Source: Erythroxylum novogranatense
Lineage: Eukaryota; Streptophyta; Magnoliopsida; Malpighiales; Erythroxylaceae
DNA length: 64,000 bases
Reading direction: 5' to 3'
Assembly (NCBI GenBank): GCA_029891385.1
Contig: CM057228.1
Coordinates: 34,475,023 to 34,539,022, forward strand
Below the pieces are notes generated by a model. That model ran no database searches and had not been told where the DNA came from. It saw only the letters and a program-made list of their open reading frames with translations. Position 1 is the first letter of the stretch; every line of letters begins with the position of its first letter. Below, one piece after another: positions 1-11,060 of this stretch. Position numbers and translations under genes: made by a program.

Positions 1-354
1 GTCTCATTATTCATTTTGATGTCACTTCTTTACTTAATCAGCCTATGCCAATGTATTCACATTCCTATCTCATTCGAGGATTTATTCACAGTACAATATG
101 AATATCATTTTCCATTATTCTTTTCCCATTTCTGACTGCCCATAAACCTTCAGTGGCTCACATTCTGGCATATCATCACTTTTCTCACACTTAAACACTT
201 AACACATGGTCATGCATGTGACTCATACTCATACGACTCAGACTAGGGATCAGTTGCCACTGTCTGCTATGTCATGACTTAAATGCATGTAACTTAACTC
301 CTATTTCAGACACGACCCATATAAGATAGTACTTCTGGGCTCCGATACCACATA
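1..354 (-). mobile_element. Gypsy element G1, start of internal region
   Basis: This is the part of a minus-strand Gypsy-type element just inside its 5' LTR; the body lies left of the window. The evidence is a primer-binding site on the minus strand directly next to an LTR that starts at 355. No gag-like reading frame is visible here, whereas gag starts about 90 bases from the primer site in the related element near 58.6 kb. It may be a long leader or a non-autonomous element. Confidence 0.6.
338..350 (-). other. Primer-binding site of Gypsy G1
   Basis: On the minus strand this reads TGGTATCGGAGCC, one mismatch from the TGGTATCAGAGC complement of initiator-Met tRNA that other elements in this window use. 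It lies four bases from the LTR that starts at 355. This fixes the LTR as a 5' LTR of a minus-strand element and not a solo LTR. Confidence 0.7.
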
Positions 355-1096
355 TGTAACACCCCACTCCTGCAAGACCCGAACCCGACATCGATGGTGA
401 TATCCGAGTCCGTATCCTGCAAGGGTGGTGTGCTAGAGCATTAAAATAATAAAAAATTGGTATAATTTTTTTTCAATAATTGCAAATTTGGGCCCATTTT
501 TATTTAGAAACATTTTCATTTACAAGAGTTGCCAATTTTTTTTTATAAAAAAAAAAACAGAATTTCGATTAGCCCAATCCGAAAACAAAACATATTACAC
601 TTTGATCATTCTATTTTGCAAAACTTTTTCCCAATCGGTAAGTTATACACAACAAATATACTCAAATACACAAAATACAATAATTTGCGGAAAATGTAAT
701 TCAGTGCGAAAATAAAGAGACACAATGCAGACGCGAACTGATCCCGTTTTCTATCTTTCCCTTGCATGCAGTAATTAGACTCCCGTTTACCTAACGGGGT
801 ATTCTTCAAAACCTGAAAAGTAATTGCAAATTTTGGGTGAGTTTTGCGAACTTAGTGAGTGACCATCATCGATGGCTCACCCAGTCACATAACACATATT
901 TCACACATCTCACATTATTTCACATTTCACATTATTTCACATTCACATTATTCACATTCGATACACTTATTATTCATATTATGCACATGCAATGCGCATG
1001 AGACTCACATTTCATTTGTTATTTTGTTGTGACCTAGTGCCTAAACTATCCCATGTAGGGCTCATTAATAACTGTCCCTTATCCATTTGGAGGATA

Positions 1097-1206
1097 CATG
1101 GCTCATTAAATGTTGAGCCTGAGGCTCTGATTCACTTTTGAGCTCGAAGCTCATTTCCACTCATTGAGCTTTAAGCTCTGATCGGTGGCTACTCTGGTCA
1201 CAACAG
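1097..1206. repeat. Short hairpin ladder in G1 LTR
   Basis: Three short perfect inverted repeats stand in a row: GAGCC-TGA-GGCTC (1115-1127), GAGCT-CGA-AGCTC (1140-1152) and GAGCTT-T-AAGCTC (1166-1178). They are followed by a GGTGGCTACTCTGGTCACAACAGCC segment. The same arrangement recurs in other Gypsy LTRs of the window (15160-15270, 15850-15975, 52350-52500, 59330-59470). Confidence 0.75.
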
Positions 1207-4047
1207 CCATCATATTTCATACACTTATGCAATGAAATGCCCCAATCCCATTCACTCACTTTCACATGTCATCGGACCGTAGTCCGGCATTCAACAGTAG
1301 AGTTGCGAAACATTTCTCATACATATGCAATACACATTCAAAAGACATTTGTCATCGGACCGTGGTTCGACTTCGACACTTATCAATCACACAATGCGCA
1401 CTCAAAACACATTTTTCAATCATATTAAATATACATAGTTCATCCAATTCACATTCAAGTAGCACTAATATCACAACTCCCCCAATACACAGTCATCAGA
1501 CCTTCTGTCCGGAATCCACAATCAAATCACAATCAATCACCATTTATATGAACATTCAGCAGTCAATCAATACAAATTCAAACAGAACATATAATGAAAT
1601 GAGACCATCTCGGTCTACTCACAATATGTTCCAGATTAGCATTTGCTTCTAAATTCTGGAAACATCTGACTGTAGACTTTTAACCTGCACAAACCATTTA
1701 TCCAATACGTTGCACACACATTAATAATTTTGCACAATTATAAGCATTCATTTATGCACATGTGTGTATATGGAGTATGTACGATGCATGTTCATGACAA
1801 TCCCGAGTATTATTCCAAAAAAATTTTATCACAAAACCATTCCCATATCAAACCTCATTTATTATCAGGTTTTAAAGCCGCACTAAAACCATTACACTCG
1901 CAATATATATTAATTGCTTATAGACTTATTTCAATTTTTCTAAAACACACACTTTCGGGTCCATTGTCCCTGATCAATGCGACCGTCAACACAAAGTAAG
2001 CTAGGCAACATCTTTAAAGTGTTCCCATATGTTTTATGAATCTATAGACACAAAAATCACTCAATTTGGATTTCTATAAGTCCAATTATTGCTAAAACAC
2101 TGAAGTATGTCTCGAAAAATAATCCATTCATATTACCTTAATCGATCCTCTCACTTTGATTCAATCCATTATTTTCAATTTCATCTCCAAAATCACGAAT
2201 TCTTATATAGAGTTATAGGAGTGTCGTATAAATACAATGTTTTAAAAATCAAGTCAATCGGATGTCGGACGAAAAAGATATAATCAAAGGAATGAAGAGG
2301 GTCAGATTGGGAAAAAAATCACAAAACTAGCCGCTCGCACTCACTAGTGAACGCGGGCGCTCGCGATCACGAGGCCATCACCGCACTCGTATTCACGAGG
2401 CATCGCCCTCACGAGGGGGCATCTTACACCTCATCCTCGCAAGGCGTTGCCCTCCCGAGGGCTAGCTCCTCTTGCCCTCTCCAACAACCACTTTCAAAAA
2501 ATCATATCTAGAGATCCAAAACTTCAATTTTTGCAAACTTGGTATTAATGGAAAGAAGAAAGAAAGCTCTACAATTCCATGAAGGGCTCGAAAACCAATT
2601 CCGCTTCTAAAGGTATCAAAATGCCAATCAAAGTTACTGTCCAAATAAGTGTCATCCTAAACAATAACACAATCTTCTAAAAATCATAACTTCCTATCCC
2701 ATTGTCCAAAAATTCCATGATTTATATCAATGAAAAGATCAGAACATATTCTACAACTTTTATGATGCACTTGAAAGAAATTTCAACCTCTAATTGGGTT
2801 AAAATTTCAATCAAAATTTCTGCCCCCATAATTGCACCCTAAATCACATCCAAATTTCAAAATTCCATACCTTACAATTCCTACATCCAAAAATGGCATA
2901 TTATACATCATTAAAAAGTTAAGACATTCCTCTATAACTTTCAATAAGGCCACTTGAGCCAATTAAAACTATAATAGTTCAGAATTGGCCTCAAAGCACA
3001 GTATCCACAAAACCTACACTTATAGGCATTTTTACAAACAAAGCACATTAATCTTTGGATTAACATCCTTAAGTCAACAGATCATAACTTTCAATCCCGA
3101 TATCGAAAAATGTCATACTTTGTAGTGATAGAAAGCTAACAAGAAACGATACAACTTTCATGAAGACCCTTTAACAAAATCTTCCTAAATCAACCAAGAA
3201 AAATTTCCAAGGTTTCAGATCACGAAATGCAATTCTCGAGCTATTGTTCATCCCTACACCCTTTCCCACGTTCAAGTCAAAATTTGGAACTCTTGAAGCC
3301 AAAATTGAACATCACTTCTTTCACAAGAAATATAGCTAAACATCTCTAATTTAATTCAAGCTAAAAATCATCTCAATTGGACAAGTATAGAAAATGTTAT
3401 GGCTAAATCATTAAAACATGCACAAAGTAAATTTCCAGATTTTCAACCTAACACATTTCCTATCTCTTCCATACCATTTCTACACCAATCACCACTCAAT
3501 TCACTCCCCATATTAACCATAACTAAGCCAAAACCTCCACTTGAACATTTATCCACAAAATGGCAGCAACATACACTCCATCATCCATCATTTTCCTACA
3601 CTTTTCTAAACATGATTTCACTTCCAAAATGTCTCAAATTTCCATTCATCAAATTCTATCTCATCAATCATCAATCATTCCTATAGGCAAGAAATTCACA
3701 CACACAAACACATCCATGTATTCCAAACACAATTCTCATGCAATTAACTTTAAATAACATCACAAATGAGTTAATTAACTACAAAACCATGATATAGAGC
3801 ATATTCCTGACCTAATTTAACTTCCAAATCTTCAACTCTTAAAAAATATCACAAATCTCTAACTCCCTCTAACACACGATCATCATCATCAACTTGAGCG
3901 GGGTGAGGTTTAGGTTGGATTTTTTAGTGAACCAAAGGAAGAGAAAGCAAGGTGAAAAGAGAAAGAAAAGATGAGCAAAATTCCAAGAGGAACAAAGAAG
4001 AAAAAAGCTACGAAGATGGTGGACTTTTCACTTTACATCACCTTTCA

Positions 4048-4058
4048 CCTTATAAAAG
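4048..4058 (-). promoter_or_regulatory. Candidate TATA box of G1 LTR
   Basis: The minus strand reads CTTTTATAAGG. Allowing for the Copia insert it lies about 600 bases from the LTR start in element orientation. That is close to the position of TATA-like boxes in the other Gypsy LTRs here (about 500-610 bases). Prediction from position and sequence only. Confidence 0.4.
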
Positions 4059-4122
4059 AAGAAACATCGAGAATGAGCAAAAGAAGAGTGATTTTTCTTA
4101 AACAAAAATAAACATGGTGGCA

Positions 4123-4127
4123 TGTTA
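4123..4127. other. Target-site duplication TGTTA (left)
   Basis: TGTTA stands directly left of the SIRE-type Copia element and is repeated at 13758-13762 on the right. This proves one insertion into the G1 LTR. Confidence 0.9.
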
Positions 4128-5177
4128 TGAAGTGAATCACAAGTTAATACAACACTTATAAAATGATAATAGAATGCACGAGAAGGGGGGGGTTGAATTG
4201 TGTATTCCCCTTTTTGAATATCTTTTTCGAATTACTTGTTAGAAATAAAAATTCTTTCTGAAATTCTTATTAATCTGATTGATCAAAACTTTTCAATGCT
4301 AAGTATATGAATAGTAAATAAAGATCAACTTTGAAACTAAAAGTGAGATAGAGAGTGAGAGTAGTAGACACGCAGATTTATCCTGGTTCACCCCAAACCG
4401 TGGGTTACGTCCAGTCCTCAGAGTTTCTTCTGAGATTTCACTATCTCTTCAAACTTTACAAGTATTCTTTCACGAGCCTCTTGAGGTCTCTACACCAATT
4501 CTTTCACACTTAGCCTCTGCGGACTATCTGCATAACTCTTTCTTTTGAAAAAGTATTTGAACACTTTATTCTGATAAGATAGCGTTCACTAATTTGCACT
4601 TAATCGCTTTTCACTTTGGGTAATCTTTTCTCAAAAGCAGCTAACTCTGCGGTCTTGACTTGACTTGTATTTATAGCCTTCGTTCAGAATCGCTTCTTGA
4701 TTCTTAAATCTTGAATCTTTAATCTTTAAAGAAACGGTTAATCACCGAGTTACGTAACTAACTCGAACTCGATTCTTGCGTCTGTTCTTTTTCTCGCGTC
4801 TGCGTCTGCGTCTGCTCCGCATTGCGTCGTATCTGCGTCTGCGTCTGCTTTGCTTTGCGTCTGCGTCTTCACGTACGCTTTGCGTCTGCGTGCGTATGCA
4901 TTTTGCTTTTTTTTGCGTCAGATCTACATTTGTGTCTTTATGCATTTATTGTCTTGTGTCATCTGCGTCGTGTTGATTTACAAACTTCTTACATGTTTGG
5001 CGTGTATCAACTTTATGCATGTTTGGTGACGTCTTGCAACTTCGCTCATCTCCTTGTCATTTATTCAAACTTCGTCATCTTGGACTTAAATCATGAGTGT
5101 TTTGTTTTCTTGTTTTGATCTTACTATATTTGTTATACATCAAAATCATTTCTATGTAAAGTCATTACGACTTAACA
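4128..5177 (-). repeat. SIRE-type Copia 3' LTR
   Basis: 1,050 bases. In element orientation it runs TGTTAAG to ACTTCA, giving the TG..CA ends. It is colinear with the copy at 12711-13757 but with many short indels. It contains a TCTGCG-rich microsatellite at about 4790-4920. Confidence 0.9.
4790..4920. repeat. TCTGCG hexamer microsatellite in LTR
   Basis: Repeated GCGTCT/TCTGCG units with TTTGCTTTGC interruptions. The corresponding tract in the other LTR (about 13360-13570) has a different number and order of units, as expected of a slipping microsatellite. Open frames on both strands here are arginine-rich or Cys/Leu-rich by-products. Confidence 0.8.
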
Positions 5178-5190
5178 ATCTCCCCTTTTG
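5178..5190 (-). other. Polypurine tract, SIRE-type Copia
   Basis: The minus strand reads CAAAAGGGGAGAT directly before the 3' LTR. This is the expected primer site for plus-strand DNA synthesis and fixes the element's orientation. Confidence 0.85.
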
Positions 5191-5384
5191 AATATAACAA
5201 ATTACATACAAGAAAAGAAAACAAAACAAAACAAAATTCTGAGATGTTGCAAAATAAGAAAAAAACTTATCTTCTTCCCATCTTCGCTCATTGTGGTCAC
5301 ACCTTCTTCATCTAAGCATCCTCTCCTCTTCTGATTATTTTCTTCTTTTCCTGCTCTCCCCCTATTTGTTATAATCAAAAATGA

Positions 5385-7716
5385 TTATCGATTCTGGTTC
5401 TTCAGCAGTTCTGCTATCATCTTCTTTAGATCATTCACCGTCTCCTTCATGTCATTGAGTTCACCTCGTAATCTATTGACTTCATCTGACGAAGAGGCTT
5501 GATCTGCTTCTGCTGATGGAGGATCGAAAGGAATTGAAGTAGTATAAGCATCAGAAGATGGAGTATAGTCTTCATTAATCTTGAAAGTAGGTGGACGAAT
5601 GAATGTTGTAGCTTCAGGAAGATTTAGATCAAAAGGAACTGGTAGCATCAGCAACTGTCTTCCTTGCAGGGATAAAGCTTGTGTTTTTATAGACAGTGTA
5701 CTAGACAGAGGCCTAATACGAAGAACTGTTTGAACAAGGAACTCAGTAAATGTTCCTGTTCTTATATTTCCCCCTACTGGACAGTCTTCCGCACGATTTG
5801 TATGGCTGCAGCTCGCTTGATCTGGATCTTGTTCAGGAATGCGTGCTTCATCAATTTTCCGCACTTCTTCTGCAATCTGATCTGCGGACAGATCATCATC
5901 AACATTATCTTCAGGAAATAATTTTGACTTTCCCTTTGAAAGATCTTTTGTACGCCTTGGCTGAATGTCTGGAACAACCATTATCTCTGTGTTCTCTGTG
6001 ATTGGAAACATAGTACAAGGTGGGCAGGGACGTCTTGAGGGATATGACAAATGATCAGTAAGCCTCAAGGTATCGTAAAAAGACTTTTCTTTTTCATTTA
6101 GTAACTGCCACGTGATACCATTAATCACCATAGGTTGCACCAGAGCTACTATTTTCTTCATTGGTTCAACACCAATTATAATAGCATTGCTCAGATTGGT
6201 AATAACTTCTACCAATTTGATTTCCAGCCTATATTTCCTCAAGAACTTCTGGTATTTATATACCTTCAATCTTGGTTCATCATCAACCAAATCTGGTACA
6301 GTAGTTGCTTCTTGTTGTGTTCCCTTAGAAGTTTCTTGAACCGGCCATTCTTCTGCTGGTTCCTCCTTTATAATGCCAGGTGTCTCATGAACCGTGCTTG
6401 CATTCACTGGTTCTTCTTGTTGGACCACAGGAGTATCCTGAACTGTAAAATGCTCAGTTTCTGTTTCAACTTGAACAGTATCAGCAATCTCTTTTTGTAG
6501 ACTAACATCCTCAGTAGTTGAGATACTCTTCTTTTGACTAACCTTCTTAGTCTTTTCTCTGCTTGATTAGTTTTGCTGATTTCTTCACGGAAATTTTCCT
6601 TTAACAGCTTGTTGCTTTTCTCTTCCTCTCGGTCTCTTTAGATCTTACGGTGTATCCTCTTCCGAGTGAGACTAAGAATCTTGTGGCTTTGGCTGCACAA
6701 GATTTAGAAGTTTTTCTCGCCTTTGTTCTCAGGCAATCTTTTCTTCCTGTTGCCTCGAGTCCCGATCCTTGGAGATCGCTTGCTTTCTTCACAACTTCGC
6801 CGAGACTTTCTCCTTGTCTCTTTGGTGCGATTTGCTTTGTCCTATGAGATTGATTTTCTTGAAAAGAGGACTCGCCAATTTCATAAGAGGTCTTCCTAGG
6901 ACTCTCCTTAATTCGGCGATGGCGATTTGATACTTCTGAGCGATTGAGAACTTGAGACAGGAGTCTTCTTCAATATACGCTCCCTCTCAGTTCTTGGTTT
7001 CTTTGAAGAATCGGCGTGATCTTTGTCTACTGTGCTAAGACCCATTCGCCGAATCGTGTGAGCATCAATCTTGCTTTTCACTGCAACAATTGCCTTATAC
7101 CTTGGTGCGGGCGAATCTTTGGATTCTATAAAATCCTTGTCAAAATCATACCATAAGGATAGCTGGAAGTTTCCTTTAACCCTTAACCATATAGTGAAAG
7201 ATTAAGAAGGGTAGATCTACAGGATTTCGATTGAGAAGAAAGAACAGACATTGTTCGTCTAGAGTGGTCACCAAATGCCTCGAACCAACTCTGGGAAGAA
7301 TGCAGTTGAATAGGATTGCATGAAGAACTCTAGCCTTCGGAATCGGATTTGATGTCTTCCTCTCTCTGGAATCATTTGTGCCATAGAGCTGCCTCTTGAC
7401 ATCTTCTTCTTTCATTCCAACTGAGGACATCCATCCGGCCTTGGTAGACAGTTTCTCTCCAACCGATGGGCAACCAGTTACCTTCCTTATCAAATGTTTT
7501 GTAACAATAACTGTTATTCTATCCACAGAGGATACAATAGTGTCTTCTACCAGACGAGCATTTTTCCAGAACTCATAAACCTCGTCCGTATAGACAGATT
7601 CTCGAATCTGAAAGAAGTTCTTCAACTAGCTCTTGTGATCTCGGTTCTACATCCATGCCGTCTCTCCTCAGTGACTCAAAATCCACAAGTCTTCCATAAA
7701 CCATGGCTGCTTCCAT
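5385..7716 (-). pseudogene. Extra ORF downstream of pol (env-like position)
   Basis: A separate reading region follows RNase H and precedes the 3' LTR, where SIRE-lineage elements carry an additional or envelope-like ORF. A plausible start is the Met codon at 7716-7714 (reading MEAAMVYGRLVDF). The best-kept block (7176-7625) holds ARVLHAILFNCILPRVGS and DEQCLFFLLN, which I recognise as the putative plant transposon protein domain (PF20167-like). The longest piece (5385-6428, 347 residues) is acidic with Gln/Glu/Pro/Thr-rich stretches and ends in a coiled-coil-like segment (VNRLRGELNDMKETVNDLKK). Frameshifts and stops lie near 7590 and between 6430 and 7175. I see no clear signal peptide or membrane anchor, so an envelope function is not shown. 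Its role is unknown to me. Confidence 0.65.
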
Positions 7717-7976
7717 TGTATAGAGTGAAAGATTATCTTCTGAAAAACTTTTGAGTGAGAAGATTTTGAGAGAATTGGTAAAGTAGAAATGAACCGTCAG
7801 GAGATGATGAAAAGACTGCTATAAACTCATCTCAGTCTACTTATAGGGTTATAGACTGATGGGTTCTCGAATCATTAAGAACCTCGAGTTTATCAGATAT
7901 TTCCCTCCAAAAATCTTCCTTGTGAGAGAAGTTACCAGCTGTAACTCACTGTGTATAATGCCGTTAGTTTCTCACG

Positions 7977-9420
7977 TTATCCTAACTGCTCATTTAGCAT
8001 CACCATATTGAGATTGCGTCTTATCTTCTGAAAACGTTCTTCACTCAGTGGTTTAGTGAAGATGTCCGCCCATTGAAGCTCTGTTTCAACGAACTTTAGA
8101 AGCACCACCTTTCTCTGAACGTAGTCTCTCAGGAAATGATGTCTGACTTCTATATGCTTTACTCTGGAATGCTGAATTGGATTCTTTGACATATTTATTG
8201 CACTGGTATTGTCGCAATAAATTGGAATCTCCTCCTCCTTAACTGAATAGTCTTCAAGCTGATACTTGATCCACGTCGTGAGCGACAACTTCATGGTGAG
8301 CATGTATTCTGCTTCAGCGGTTGATAGAGCAATTGAGCTTTGTCTCTTGCTTGACCAGGAGACTAGATTTCCTCCAAGAAAGTGACATCCTCCACTTGTG
8401 CTCTTTCTTTCGATTCTATCTCCGGCATAGTCCGCATCACAATATCCGATTAACCTGAAATCTTTACCTTTCTCAAACATTAAGAAAAGATCAGTAGTAC
8501 CTTCGAGATATCTCAAAATTCTTTTAACAGCAGTAAAATGAGACTCTCTAGGATCGGCTTGAAATCTTGCACACAAGCATACACTGAACAAAATATCAAG
8601 TCTACTTGCTGTAAGATACCATAAAGAACCGATCATCCCTCTATATAGGGTTTGATCCACCTTCTTACCAAGTTCGTCTTTCGACAAAAGGTTTGAAGGA
8701 TGCATTGGAGTTGCCATTGGCTTCACATTATTCATGTCAAACTTATTCAACAGCTCTTTCACATACTTCTGTTGATGAATGAAGATCTTCTCTTTGGTCT
8801 ACTTAATTTGCAAGCCAAGAAAGAAATTTAATTCACCCATCATACTCATTTCAAATTCTCTTTTCATTAGACTCTCAAACTTCAAGCATAACCCTTTTGA
8901 AGTAGCACCAAATATGATATCATCAACGTAAATCTTTACTAAGATAAAATCATTCTGAGAAATTTTTTTGAAGAGCGTCTTATCAACTTGACCTCTGCTG
9001 AAACCATTTTCTATTAAGAAAGTAATCAGACGATCATACCAAGCTCTGGGAGCTTGCTTCAGGCCGTATAAGGCTTTGTGAAGTCTATAGACATGATCTG
9101 GATTTTAACATCTTCAAAGCCAGGAGGTTGTTTCACATAGACTTCTTCGCCTATAAAGCCATTCGAAATGCACTCTTAACATCCATCCGAAACAACTTTA
9201 TTTAGTGATGATTGCATATGCCAACAAAATCCTTATAGCTTCAAGTCTCGCCATCTTTGGAGCATATGTTTCGTTGTAGTCTATTCCTTCTTGCTGATTG
9301 TAGCCTTGTGCTACTAATCAACCTTGTTACGACTCACTCTTCCTGATTCGTCTAGCTTATTCTTGAAAACCCATCTGGTTCCAATAATGGATTTCTTAGG
9401 AGGTTTTGGAATTAAGGACC
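7977..9420 (-). pseudogene. Copia reverse transcriptase-RNase H, broken
   Basis: This would copy the element's RNA into DNA in the cytoplasmic particle. In element order, an RT start resembling WVFKNKLDESG lies near 9330-9395, LYGLKQAPRAWYDR near 9030-9085, the catalytic YVDDIIFG near 8908-8931, and then a 261-residue open stretch (7977-8762). That stretch carries SLWYLTASRLDILFSVCLCA, the RNase H block GYCDADYAGDRIERKSTSG and the ALSTAEAEYM motif, and runs to a stop shortly before the extra ORF. Frameshifts split the region between 8763 and 9420. The SIRE-like wording of the RNase H block supports the lineage call. Confidence 0.88.
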
Positions 9421-10860
9421 AGACGTTATTCCTTATGAATTGGTTCAGCTCTTCTTGCATGGCTAACACCCAAGCTTCGTCTTGAAGAGCTTCCTCAACC
9501 TTCTTAGGTTCTACTTCAGAGATAAAAGCTACATTAGCTTCTCGTCTGAATCTGGACCTTGTCCTAACTCCTTCTAAGGTCTCACCGATAATTAACTCTT
9601 CTGGATGAGAACTTTTATACTTCCAATCTCATCTTAGTTCTATAGTTTCTGGAATATCTTCAATCTTATCCTCATGAGTGTCTAACGAGAGAGTTTCTAA
9701 GGCATCATCTAGGTTCTTTGAAGGACCTTCAATCTCCATGTCATCCTCCTTATGGGATTGAGAACTATCATCAAACTTGACATGAATTGTCTCTTCAACA
9801 GTCTTTGAAGTCAAGTTGTAAACTCAAAAAGCCTTAGACGATGATGAGTAGCCTAGAAAGATTCCTGGATAGGTCTTCGAGTCGAATTTATCCAACAGCT
9901 CTTTCGTATTCAAAATGGAACATTTTCACCCAAATGGATGAAAGTATGAAATGCTTAGTCTTCTTCCATTCCATAACTCGTAAGGAGTTTTCTTCAACAT
10001 AGGTCGCAACAAGATCCTGTTCTGAATATAGCATACCGTGTTCACAGCTTCTGCCCAGAAATACTTAGGAAGATTCGTCTCACATAGCATGGTCCTTGCC
10101 ATCTCTTGAACCGTCTTATTCTTTCTCTCAACAACTCCATTCTGTTGTGGAGTTCTAGGGGCCGAGAAGTTGTGGGAAATTCCATTCTCTTCACAGAAAA
10201 CTCTAAACTTCTCATTTTCAAACTCTCCACCATGATCACTCCTGATACTAGCAATGGACATTCCTTTTAGCTCAGAACTTTCTCGGATAGAGTTCTAAAG
10301 CACTTAAAGGACTCATCTTTGTGTGATAAAAATAATATCTAACAAAATCGAGTAAAGTCATCAACAATGACAAATCCATATTTCTTTCTGCCAAGACTTA
10401 ATGTCCTTGTAGGACCAAATAAATCCATATGTAATAGTTCTAAAGGTCTTGAAGACGTTACAAAACTTTTAGAAGAGAAAGAGGTTTTAACTTGTTTTCC
10501 TTTCAAACAATTTCCACAGAAAAATTCTTTGTCAAAACTTATTTTTCATAAACCTCTTACCAAATCATGTTTTACCAATTTTGAAATATGTTTCAAAGAG
10601 ACATGACCTAGCTTTTTATACCAGATTAGTCTTTCTTCTTCAGAAGATAGAAAACATGAAATATTTTGACTTTGAAAATCTTCTAAATTGATTTTGTAAA
10701 GGTTGTTTCTTCTCTTGGCAGAGAAAAGTATAGACCCATCTTTGTTTCTGACTTCACAAAGATTTTGATTGAATGTAACTGTGAAACCAGAATCACACAA
10801 CCGACTCACACTAATCAAGTTATGCTTTAGACCATCAACAAGCAAAGACATTATTTATGC
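9421..10860 (-). pseudogene. Copia integrase with pre-integrase domain, broken
   Basis: Integrase joins the DNA copy to the chromosome. The pre-integrase zinc-binding region is at 10546-10851 (WYKKLGHVSLKHISKL and following). The catalytic core is at 9926-10261 with SIRSDHGGEFEN (second catalytic Asp) and TPQQNGVVERKN (catalytic Glu). An acidic linker toward the RT is at 9629-9814. Between 10262 and 10545 the frame is broken where the first part of the core should be. The core ends in a readable NTVCYIQNRILLRP segment. Confidence 0.85.
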
Positions 10861-10874
10861 ATGCAAAAGAATCT

Positions 10875-11060
10875 TTACCTATTTTCCGATTCCAATGATT
10901 TTGCCTGCTGGTTGTCTCCGAAAGTTCTTGATCCTCCTTTCTTATCTTGAAGGTCTAGGAACATAGACCTTCTTCCCGTCATGTGTCGCGAGCATCCACC
11001 GCCTAAATACCAATGGTGCTTGCGTATCTTCCAAGGAAGGATATCTGCAGGAGAAACTAT
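10875..11060 (-). pseudogene. Copia protease with altered active site
   Basis: Copia proteases have WYLDSGCSRHMTG, in which Asp-Ser-Gly is catalytic. Here the reading is WYLGGGCSRHMTG: codons GGC GGT GGA at 10995-11003 in place of Asp-Ser-Gly, with both sides intact and in frame. The aspartic protease would therefore be dead even without the frameshifts nearby. The frame continues upstream into the gag C-terminal region. Confidence 0.8.

Larger units (their letters stand above)
355..4127 (-). repeat. Gypsy G1 5' LTR, first segment
   Basis: The LTR begins TGTAACACCCC on the plus strand and its other end, GGGATGTTACA, is at 14290, giving the inverted TGTAACA ends of this LTR group. The SIRE-type Copia element splits it at 4127; without that insert it is about 4.3 kb. 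It shares blocks with the solo LTR at 14494-17512: the first 80 bases, the stretch around 720-880, and the hairpin ladder around 1020-1206. A CpG-rich block with repeated TCACGAGG lies at 2330-2462 in otherwise AT-rich DNA. No protein gene is supported; the small open frames inside are chance. Confidence 0.8.

Noticed and set aside
4742..5118. Arginine-rich and Cys/Leu-rich frames on both strands (also 13348-13621)
   Set aside because: By-products of the TCTGCG microsatellite in the SIRE-type LTRs.
6135..6500. 121-residue plus-strand frame
   Set aside because: Antisense to the extra ORF of the SIRE-type element, with no own features.
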